Source: JACZQZ01 sp046756945 (lineage in GTDB: Bacteria > Pseudomonadota > Alphaproteobacteria > Rhodospirillales > 2-02-FULL-58-16). From it: 18,862 bases of DNA. Both the position numbers and the translations under genes were made by a program. The notes under the pieces are model-generated. The model did not search any database. It was not told the DNA's origin and worked only from the letters and a program-made list of their open reading frames with translations. Of the stretch, positions 6,843-12,415 are shown piece after piece. The stretch's first letter is position 1. Each line of letters starts with the position of its first letter. The stretch spans positions 1 through 18,862 of the forward strand of contig JBHHXI010000052.1 in NCBI GenBank assembly GCA_046756945.1. The letters are read 5' to 3'.

Positions 6843-6906
6843 GTTCGTCAGGAATTCCCCGTGAACGGCCGGGTTCGCATACAACATTAGCGTTTCGCCA
6901 GGGACC

Positions 6907-7554
6907 ATGCCGGAAGTCATCTTCAACGGACCCGAGGGCCGTCTCGAAGGCCGTTACCACCACGCCAAACAGAGCAATGCCCCCATTGCGCTGCTGTTGC
7001 ACCCCCATCCCCAGTACGGCGGCACCATGAACAACAAGGTGGTGTATGCCATGTACCAGACCTTCGTGCGCCGGGGCTTTTCGGCGTTGCGATTCAATTT
7101 CCGCGGTGTCGGCCGCTCCCAGGGCCGGTTCGACAGCGGCCAGGGGGAGCTCAGCGATGCCGCGTCGGCCCTGGACTGGATGCAGGCCCACAACCCCAAT
7201 GCGCCCCGGTGCTGGATCGGCGGGTATTCGTTCGGGGCCTGGATCGCCATGCAGTTGATGATGCGCCGTCCCGAGATCAGCGGCTTCATTTCGGTGTCGC
7301 CGCCGGCCAGCGTCCAGGATTTCTCGTTCCTTGCCCCGTGTCCCGCCTCGGGCATGATCGTCCATGGCGACAAGGACGAGGTGGTCCCCATCGAGGCGGT
7401 GGAGACGCTGTCGCAAAAGGTCTCCAGCCAGAAGAACATCACCATCGACTACCGGGTGATCGAAGGCGGCGACCATTTCTACGGCGACCACATGGATATC
7501 CTCAACGGCCACATCGACGACTACCTGGACAAGGTTCTGGTAAAAGCGGCGTAG
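6907..7554 (+). CDS. Alpha/beta hydrolase (COG2945-like)
   Basis: A small cytoplasmic serine hydrolase of 215 residues; the substrate is unknown. It shows LLLHPHPQYGGTMNN (29-43), the oxyanion-side motif typical of this group, and FNFRGVGRSQG (63-73). The nucleophile elbow is GGYSFG (S108), the acidic residue is in HGDKDEVVP (D157), and the catalytic His is in EGGDHFYGD (H190). All three triad residues are present, so it should be active. The ATG at 6907 has AGGGA close upstream. It is divergent from cysE, sharing the 240-nt control region, and convergent with anmK with only 18 nt between the stop codons. No signal peptide is seen. Esterase or thioesterase activity is the family expectation, not shown by the sequence. 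Confidence 0.9.
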   Translation: MPEVIFNGPEGRLEGRYHHAKQSNAPIALLLHPHPQYGGTMNNKVVYAMYQTFVRRGFSALRFNFRGVGRSQGRFDSGQGELSDAASALDWMQAHNPNAPRCWIGGYSFGAWIAMQLMMRRPEISGFISVSPPASVQDFSFLAPCPASGMIVHGDKDEVVPIEAVETLSQKVSSQKNITIDYRVIEGGDHFYGDHMDILNGHIDDYLDKVLVKAA

Positions 7555-7572
7555 GCCGGGACCCGATCCCCC

Positions 7573-8670
7573 CTACACGTCGTGCAGGGTGCCGCCGCCC
7601 ATCGGCCGGGCGACGCCGGTGGTCGCCGGCAGGCTGAGCGGCAGGCCGTAGAGCGAGCGCACCGCCAGGAAGGCGAAGGCCTGGGCCTCCAGGGCGTCGC
7701 CCAGCCAGCCCACCGTCTCCACCGGCTCGACGGCCGTCTCCAGGGCATCTTCGAGGGCCGCCATCAGGGCCCGGTTGCGGCGCCCGCCCCCGGACACCAG
7801 CCAGCGCTTCGGCGCGGCGGGCAGGAACGCCCGGGCGGCGGCCACGGCGCCGGCGGTGAACGCGGTCAGCGTCGCCGCGCCGTCGGCCGGCGACAGATGG
7901 GACACGGCGTCGGCGGCGAAATCGCCCCGGTCCAGGGACTTGGGCGGCGGCCGGCGGAAATACGGGTGATCCAGCAGGCCCGCGACGACGTCGCCGCGGA
8001 CCCGTCCCGAGCGCGCCAGGCGGCCGTCTTCGTCCATGGGCCGGCCCGCGGCGGCGCGGACCCAGTCGTCGATGAGGGCGTTCCCCGGGCCGGTGTCGAA
8101 GGCGCGGATATCGTCGCCGTCGCCGATCCAGGTGACGTTGGCGACGCCGCCGATGTTGAGGACGGCCACCGGCTTCTCCAGGTCCCGGGCCAGGGCACCG
8201 TGATAGAGCGGCGCCAGCGGCGCGCCTTCGCCCCCGTGCGCCAGGTCGCGGCTGCGGAAGTCGCCGATCACCGGTATGCCGGTTGTCCGCGCCAGCAGCG
8301 CGCCGTCGCCGATCTGTTGCGTCACGCCTTCCGCGGGGCGGTGGATGATGGTGTGGCCGTGGAAGCCGATGAGGTCGACGGGCGGGAATTCCGGGTCCCG
8401 GGCGCGGCTTTGCGCAAGCAGGCCCTCCACCGCCTGGGCATGCTTCAGGGTCAACGCCCGCTCCACCGCCGGCTTCTCGCCGGCGTCGGCGCGGCCGTCG
8501 CCGAGCACCCCGCGCAGGCGCTCGCGGAAGGCGTCGTCGTAGGGAACCGTCGCCGCCGGACCGACGGCGAGCACCCGTTCCCCGTCGGTGCGCAGGATCG
8601 CCGCGTCGATGCCGTCGAGCGACGTTCCGCTCATCAATCCCAGCGCCGTCAGTGGCTCGTGTGCGGCCAT
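7573..8670 (-). CDS. anmK: Anhydro-N-acetylmuramic acid kinase
   Basis: AnmK cleaves and phosphorylates 1,6-anhydro-MurNAc to MurNAc-6-phosphate during recycling of peptidoglycan fragments. The open frame can be extended further, but the family N-terminus, LGLMSGTSLDGIDAA (10-24), fixes the start at the ATG at 8670, giving 365 residues, a typical length. Other motifs are IGFHGHTIIH in the sugar-binding region, NIGGVANVTWIG, the DTGPGNALIDDWV motif with the likely catalytic Asp, and a C-terminal VSGGGRRNRALMAAL belonging to the ASKHA ATPase fold. It is convergent with the hydrolase and divergent from tyrS across 129 nt. The anmK-tyrS pairing is, to my knowledge, common in proteobacteria. Confidence 0.95.
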   Translation of the reverse strand: MAAHEPLTALGLMSGTSLDGIDAAILRTDGERVLAVGPAATVPYDDAFRERLRGVLGDGRADAGEKPAVERALTLKHAQAVEGLLAQSRARDPEFPPVDLIGFHGHTIIHRPAEGVTQQIGDGALLARTTGIPVIGDFRSRDLAHGGEGAPLAPLYHGALARDLEKPVAVLNIGGVANVTWIGDGDDIRAFDTGPGNALIDDWVRAAAGRPMDEDGRLARSGRVRGDVVAGLLDHPYFRRPPPKSLDRGDFAADAVSHLSPADGAATLTAFTAGAVAAARAFLPAAPKRWLVSGGGRRNRALMAALEDALETAVEPVETVGWLGDALEAQAFAFLAVRSLYGLPLSLPATTGVARPMGGGTLHDV

Positions 8671-8694
8671 ACCGCATCCCTTTGTCCGACCGCC

Positions 8695-8720
8695 CCGCCG
8701 GTGGCGTTGTGCGCCGGCGG
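8695..8720. repeat. Inverted repeat between anmK and tyrS (1)
   Basis: CCGCCGG and CCGGCGG form a perfect seven-bp inverted repeat around a 12-base loop in the 129-nt divergent region. It may be an operator or a leader hairpin. No T-tract follows. Confidence 0.3.
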
Positions 8721-8742
8721 TGATAGTGTTAATTTCGCGCCC

Positions 8743-8760
8743 GCCCGGCAAGGGCCGGGC
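8743..8760. repeat. Inverted repeat (hairpin) in the tyrS leader (2)
   Basis: GCCCGGC-AAGG-GCCGGGC is a perfect seven-bp stem with a four-base loop, ending 39 nt before the tyrS ATG. It probably folds in the tyrS 5' leader. It has no T-run, and nothing resembling a T-box is seen. Confidence 0.35.
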
Positions 8761-8799
8761 ACAGGCGCGGCCCATCGGCAATAATAACCCGGAACGTCG

Positions 8800-10053
8800 A
8801 TGACCACCCACCGCTCGGAGTTTATCCGCACCGTCGTCGAGCGAGGCTACCTGCACCAGTGCACGGACCTCGACGGGCTCGACCTCCTCGCCTCCGGCAA
8901 GGCCGTCACCGCGTACATCGGCTTCGACTGCACCGCCCCCAGCCTGCACGCCGGCAGCCTGCTCTCCATCATGCTGCTCAGGATACTACAGCGCACCGGC
9001 CACAAGCCCATCGTGCTGATGGGCGGGGGCACGACCAAGGTCGGCGACCCGTCGGGCAAGGACGAAAGCCGCAAGCTTCTCAGCGACGACGAGATCAGCG
9101 CCAACATGGCGGGGATCCGGGAGGTCTTTTCCCGCTTCCTGACCTTCGGCGAGGGGCCCTCGGACGCCATCATGGTCAACAACGCGGACTGGCTGGACGG
9201 CCTTGAATACATCCCGTTCCTGCGCGATTTCGGGCGCCACTTCTCGGTCAACCGCATGCTCGCCTTCGACAGCGTGAAGCTGCGCCTGGACCGCGAGCAG
9301 ACCCTCAGCCTGCTCGAGTTCAATTACATGGTTCTGCAGGCCTACGACTTCGTCGAGGTGAGCCGGCGCTACGGCTGCGAGCTGCAGATGGGCGGCTCCG
9401 ATCAATGGGGCAACATCGTCAACGGCGTCGAACTGGGCCGCCGGCTGGATGGCCGGCCGCTGTTCGGGCTGACGACGCCGCTGTTGACCACGTCGGGCGG
9501 CGCCAAGATGGGCAAGACCGCGGCCGGCGCCGTGTGGCTGAACGCCGAAATGCTGTCGCCGTATGAATACTGGCAGTACTGGCGCGATACCGACGACGCC
9601 GACGTCGGCCGGTTCCTGCGCCTGTTCACGGACCTGGAGCTGGACGAGGTGCGGCGCCTGGAGGCCCTCGAGGGCGCCGAGCTCAACCAGGCCAAGAAGG
9701 TGCTGGCGGACGCGGCGACCGCGCTCTGCCACGGCGCCGAGGCGGCGGCGGCCGCCGCCGAGACGGCGCGGCAAACCTTCGAGGAAGGCGCCAGCGGCGA
9801 CCAGCTTCCGACCGTGGACGTGCCCCGGGCGGACCTGGAAAACGGCATCCCCGCCTTCGAGCTTTTGCGGCGCGCCGACCTGGCCAAAACCAACGGCGAG
9901 GCCCGGCGCCTGATCAAGGGCGGCGGCGGCCGCCTCAACGGCGCCGTCATCACCGACGAGACCCGGCTGGTGGGCCTCGCCGACCTCACCGGCGGTGGGG
10001 TGATCAAGCTCTCCGCCGGCAGGAAGCGTCACGCCGTCGTGCGGGCGGTTTAG
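8800..10053 (+). CDS. tyrS: Tyrosyl-tRNA synthetase
   Basis: TyrRS is a class I aminoacyl-tRNA synthetase that charges tRNA-Tyr. The 417-residue protein has YIGFDCTAPSLHAGSL with the HIGH-like motif HAGS (50-53), the tyrosine pocket FNYMVLQAYDF (174-184), QMGGSDQWGN (196-205), and the KMSKS-like loop KMGKT (236-240). A C-terminal S4 RNA-binding domain follows at about 345-410 (AFELLRRADLAKTNGEARRLIKG in overlapping parts). Length and order are normal for bacterial TyrRS. The ATG at 8800 has GGAA a few bases upstream. It is divergent from anmK and convergent, 174 nt away, with the small basic protein gene. No clear terminator was found immediately after the stop. Confidence 0.97.
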   Translation: MTTHRSEFIRTVVERGYLHQCTDLDGLDLLASGKAVTAYIGFDCTAPSLHAGSLLSIMLLRILQRTGHKPIVLMGGGTTKVGDPSGKDESRKLLSDDEISANMAGIREVFSRFLTFGEGPSDAIMVNNADWLDGLEYIPFLRDFGRHFSVNRMLAFDSVKLRLDREQTLSLLEFNYMVLQAYDFVEVSRRYGCELQMGGSDQWGNIVNGVELGRRLDGRPLFGLTTPLLTTSGGAKMGKTAAGAVWLNAEMLSPYEYWQYWRDTDDADVGRFLRLFTDLELDEVRRLEALEGAELNQAKKVLADAATALCHGAEAAAAAAETARQTFEEGASGDQLPTVDVPRADLENGIPAFELLRRADLAKTNGEARRLIKGGGGRLNGAVITDETRLVGLADLTGGGVIKLSAGRKRHAVVRAV

Positions 10054-10227
10054 TACCCTCTATCACAAAAGGATGACGCCCGCCCCGCGGTCATACGGCA
10101 TGGGCCGGGAGGATGCGGAACGCGATGGCGGCGAAGAAACGAACGCTTCGTGAAGCGCCGCGGAACGGCGGAGCCGATTGCGGTTCGTCGATGCCCGGGT
10201 CCGTTGCGGCCTTAGCGGCCGTTGCGA

Positions 10228-10470
10228 TCAGTTTCGGTGAGCCTGGGGCAGACGCGACGGCTTTTTGGTCTTGGCGGCCGCTTTCTCGGCGGCGGCCTTG
10301 TCGGCGGCTTTCTTGTCGGCCGCCTCTTTGGCCAGGCGGAGGGCGCGCAAGCCGGCCACGTGTTCCGCCTGCTCCTGCCGCGCTTTTTCCTTTTCTTTCA
10401 GGGCCTGCTTGTCCTTCTTCTGGGTTGCGGCGAATTGTTCCTCGGCCCTCGATTTTCTTGATTTCAACAT
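10228..10470 (-). CDS. Small basic Lys/Ala-rich protein downstream of csp (hypothetical)
   Basis: An 80-residue protein rich in Lys, Ala, Glu and Arg, with no cysteine and no aromatic residue except one Phe. It is predicted to be one long helix or coiled coil (residues about 5-66), with repeated AADKKAADKAAAEKAAAK units and a short Pro/Arg tail. I do not assign a function; the composition suggests nucleic-acid or ribosome contact. The ATG at 10470 is chosen because AGGA lies about nine bases upstream; a TTG at 10491 would add seven residues but lacks a ribosome-binding site. It is 275 nt downstream of the first csp gene on the same strand. A different small basic gene sits in the equivalent place after the second csp gene, arguing that this is a real, functionally linked gene. 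Confidence 0.72.
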   Translation of the reverse strand: MLKSRKSRAEEQFAATQKKDKQALKEKEKARQEQAEHVAGLRALRLAKEAADKKAADKAAAEKAAAKTKKPSRLPQAHRN

Positions 10471-10573
10471 TTCGGTAATCCTCTGCTTCAATTCGAGGTG
10501 TCACGGCCGGAAATTTTCGTCCCGGAACGCAGGCGGGACCGCCCGCAGGCTGGTGCGCAAGATCGGCGACGGC

Positions 10574-10597
10574 ACGGCGCATGGCGCCGTTTATTCA
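10574..10597 (+). terminator. Terminator-like hairpin on the plus strand
   Basis: ACGGCGC and GCGCCGT form a perfect seven-bp stem around a three-base ATG loop, followed on the plus strand by the T-rich TTATTCAATT. This is the best intrinsic-terminator-like structure in the window, yet the nearest plus-strand gene (tyrS) ends 520 nt upstream and a minus-strand gene lies between. On the minus strand the AT-rich part comes before the hairpin, so it would not be an intrinsic terminator there. Confidence 0.4.
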
Positions 10598-10707
10598 ATT
10601 GTTCGCCGTATTAATTGGTGTCGAAGGAAGGATCGCGGATCGGTCCGCCACTTCCTTCAGTCCGCCAGGCGACCGGTGAAGGTCGCGTCGCCGACGGCAA
10701 GCGGCGG

Positions 10708-10733
10708 CCGCCCCCAACGGGAGTTGGAGGCGG
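10708..10733 (-). terminator. Strong hairpin 12 nt after the csp-1 stop
   Basis: CCGCC-C-CCAAC and GTTGG-A-GGCGG pair around a GGGA loop, giving ten base pairs with one mismatch. It lies directly downstream of the first cold-shock gene. There is no T-run after it in the direction of transcription, so it may stabilise the short csp mRNA or act as an atypical or partial terminator. Confidence 0.45.
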
Positions 10734-10745
10734 TGCCTTGCGTGG

Positions 10746-10955
10746 TTATTCGATGACGGACAGGTTCTCGGCGGAAGATTTGCCGTTCTGTCCGGGCTGA
10801 AGCTCATAGGAGACCTTCTGCCCTTCGCTAAGCGAACTCAGTCCGGCGCGCTCGACGGCCGAAATGTGGACGAAAGCGTCTTTCGAGCCGTCCTCGGGCT
10901 CGATGAATCCGAAACCCTTGGCCGGGTTGAACCACTTTACAGTACCAGTAGCCAT
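10746..10955 (-). CDS. Cold-shock protein, CspA family (copy 1)
   Basis: A 69-residue single cold-shock domain that binds single-stranded RNA and DNA, acting as an RNA chaperone. It contains the RNP1 motif KGFGFI (13-18) and RNP2 FVHIS (28-32), with the opening GTVKWFNPAKG; the domain is complete with no extension. It differs from the second copy in this window at about 14 of 69 positions. The ATG at 10955 has AGAGGA seven bases upstream. The transcript likely begins about 140 nt upstream, giving the long structured leader typical of cold-inducible csp genes. A strong hairpin follows the stop. A small basic protein gene lies further downstream on the same strand. Confidence 0.96.
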   Translation of the reverse strand: MATGTVKWFNPAKGFGFIEPEDGSKDAFVHISAVERAGLSSLSEGQKVSYELQPGQNGKSSAENLSVIE

Positions 10956-11098
10956 AGTTAATTCCTCTAACAGGAGTCTTGATTCCGCGCCTCACACCAT
11001 GTGACGGCACGGTCGGTTTAACGCTCGCATTGTCAGGGGATAACTAAGCTAATCGGCGTACCGGTTATCTAGGTAACACAAAACAAATGCATCACGTA
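10956..11098 (-). promoter_or_regulatory. Long structured 5' leader of csp copy 1
   Basis: Between the predicted transcription start and the csp ATG lie about 140 nt of comparatively AT-rich sequence with no open frame. Two structures are visible. TCACA-CCA-TGTGA (10992-11004) is a five-bp hairpin. GATAAC (11039-11044) pairs with GTTATC (11064-11069), with an inner CGG-CGTA-CCG hairpin (11054-11063) and a nine-base bulge. The Escherichia coli cspA leader is about 160 nt and works as a cold-responsive RNA switch; a similar role here is an inference from length and position, not sequence match. Confidence 0.5.
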
Positions 11099-11104
11099 TG
11101 TGGG

Positions 11105-11133
11105 ATATGTAGAGGATATTCCGCAGAAGTCAA
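11105..11133 (-). promoter_or_regulatory. Candidate promoter of csp copy 1
   Basis: On the minus strand TTGACT (11133-11128) resembles a -35 box, matching five of six positions. After 16 bases comes the AT-rich TACATAT (11111-11105) as a -10 region, though this box is a poor match to TATAAT. Transcription would start near 11098. Confidence 0.5.
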
Positions 11134-11139
11134 TGACTT
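11127..11139. promoter_or_regulatory. 13-bp palindrome over the csp-1 -35 box (candidate operator)
   Basis: AAGTCA-A-TGACTT is a perfect six-bp inverted repeat with one central base, and it contains the proposed -35 box of the csp-1 promoter. A protein bound here would block RNA polymerase. The cognate regulator is unknown. Confidence 0.4.
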
Positions 11140-11593
11140 GCGACGCCCTGCGGGGACACCGGAACCCCCCCTGTCGACGCTGTTCGGGGACCCCCGGGGT
11201 TCCGAGCCTCAGTCCCTGGGCCGGTTTGGCGGATTCCGGACGTCCGGGACCATGACGCGGAATGTCGGTTTGTGACCCAGGCCGTGTGAAAACGTCGAAG
11301 AATCGCCCGAAACGTGATTTCGGCCCGTTCCGGGCCCTTTGCGGACATTGGCCGCACACAGGGCATCGGCCCGATCGGGCCCTCCCATCGCAACCGATGC
11401 GAACGCAAAAATTGGTATCGTTCGTGGCGGCAGGGGGCGGGACACCGGAGCGGGTCACCGGGGGGTGGACTGGATGGGGAGTGGACTGAAGGCCCGAACC
11501 GTGCCGGTCCTGTAGCGGCGGATCGGCGCCGAAGACCGAGGCCGCTTTCCCCGGCCCGCGGCCGGAAGGCGGGCACAAACCGTTATGCCGCAC
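11140..11593. other. Gene-less GC-rich stretch with inverted repeats
   Basis: No open frame here has a plausible protein or ribosome-binding site. The stretch holds several inverted repeats: GGAACCCC (11161-11168) with GGGGTTCC (11196-11203); a CCGGACGTCCGG palindrome near 11236; GGCCCGATCGGGCC (11368-11381), a perfect 14-bp palindrome; and CGAACG (11399-11404) with CGTTCG (11418-11423), flanking an AT-rich island. It lies downstream of the second small basic gene and upstream of the csp-1 promoter, so it may hold the 3' end of the former. Confidence 0.4.
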
Positions 11594-11824
11594 TCACAGG
11601 TTCGGGTCGCCGTCCTCCTGGGGCGGGCCCGGTGACTCCCCGGGGAGGGCCGGTGGCTCTCCGGGGGCGCTGGCGACTCCGTCGTCGGCCAGCACAAGGC
11701 CGGCGCTCTCCGCCTTTCTTTTTTCCGCCTTTTCCTTTTTGGCCTCGAGCCGCGCGGCTTTCTTGGCGGCTTTTGTCCTTTGGCGTTCCAGGCGTTCGAA
11801 TTTGTAGTTGGGTTTGCGGGCCAT
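11594..11824 (-). CDS. Small basic Lys/Arg-rich protein downstream of csp copy 2 (hypothetical)
   Basis: A 76-residue protein in two parts. The N-terminal half (MARKPNYKFERLERQRTKAA and on to about residue 40) is a very basic, probably helical segment. The C-terminal half is Pro/Gly/Glu/Asp-rich and probably disordered. Function is not assigned; small proteins of this look occur beside csp genes in alphaproteobacteria, as I recall, but I cannot name a family. The ATG at 11824, with GGAAAG upstream, is preferred over a start at 11911 that adds 29 unconvincing residues. It lies 110 nt downstream of the second csp gene on the same strand, so cotranscription is plausible. Confidence 0.72.
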   Translation of the reverse strand: MARKPNYKFERLERQRTKAAKKAARLEAKKEKAEKRKAESAGLVLADDGVASAPGEPPALPGESPGPPQEDGDPNL

Positions 11825-11934
11825 ATTAGTTCTTTCCGTCGGTCCGCCCACGACGGCGCATCGCCTGACGACCTTGTTGCCGGAAACCGAATGACACCGG
11901 CGCCAGGGCAACGAAGATGGTCAAGCGGGACGCG

Positions 11935-12144
11935 TCAGTCGAGGACGACTAGGTTTTCCGCCGAGGACTTGCCGCCTTGACCGGGCACGAGTTCGTATTC
12001 GACCTTTTGCCCTTCGTTGAGAGTCGTCAGTCCCGCCCGTTCGACGGCGGAAATGTGGACGAAGGCGTCCTTGGAGCCGTCATCCGGCGCAATGAAGCCA
12101 TATCCCTTTGTCGGATTGAACCATTTTACCGTTCCGGTGGTCAT
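11935..12144 (-). CDS. Cold-shock protein, CspA family (copy 2)
   Basis: A complete 69-residue cold-shock domain with RNP1 KGYGFI (13-18) and RNP2 FVHIS (28-32), starting MTTGTVKWFNPTKG. The ATG at 12144 fits the family N-terminus and has AAAGGA about 12 bases upstream; the open frame extends to 12180 but the extra 12 residues do not fit. It is a close paralogue of the copy 1.0 kb away on the same strand, pointing to local duplication followed by divergence. It lies 271 nt downstream of the AsmA-like gene. That spacer holds a GC-rich hairpin and could serve as the csp leader, but I could not identify a convincing promoter. Confidence 0.95.
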   Translation of the reverse strand: MTTGTVKWFNPTKGYGFIAPDDGSKDAFVHISAVERAGLTTLNEGQKVEYELVPGQGGKSSAENLVVLD

Positions 12145-12370
12145 GTCTCGTCTCGTCCTTTCAATGTACCGAATTAGCACGAACCGATTCCAGCGGCGTC
12201 GCGGTGTCGTTTGGCTCTACTCTTTCTCGGGGTAATTCGGCGAAGAGCAAAAGCGCCTAAGCGTGTACGCCAGGGTACTGTGTAATCGATGCCCCCAATG
12301 TGCGCAGTCCGGGCGTCATGTGCAAGTAGATTCGGCGCGCCGCGCGGCGTTCTTCGTGTGGCTGGCGGTT

Positions 12371-12394
12371 CCTGCCGGCGCGGCCCGCGCCAGG
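12371..12394 (-). terminator. GC-rich stem-loop between the AsmA-like gene and csp copy 2
   Basis: On the minus strand CCTG-GCGCG pairs with CGCGC-cgg-CAGG around a GGC loop, starting about 20 nt after the AsmA-like stop codon. There is no T-run, so intrinsic termination is doubtful. It may protect the 3' end or belong to the csp-2 leader. Confidence 0.3.
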
Positions 12395-12415
12395 CGCGGT
12401 TCCCAATATCCACAT

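Noticed and set aside
6490..6864. A plus-strand frame spanning the cysE start and the divergent control region
   Set aside because: Most of it is antisense to cysE and the rest covers the promoter region; no ribosome-binding site or domain is seen.
10091..10582. Overlapping open frames on both strands around the first small basic gene
   Set aside because: They are out of frame with the Lys/Ala-rich gene, which alone has a good start site, and their composition is that of shadows.
11069..11593. A 174-codon minus-strand open frame starting with GTG right after the small basic gene stop
   Set aside because: The TGA-GTG junction looks like coupling, but the frame has Pro/Arg/Gly-rich random composition, covers the csp-1 promoter, and shows no ribosome-binding site or domain.
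10956..12415. tRNA or known structured small RNA genes in the csp region
   Set aside because: No cloverleaf with a T-arm consensus or CCA end, and no 6S, tmRNA or RNase P signatures were recognised.
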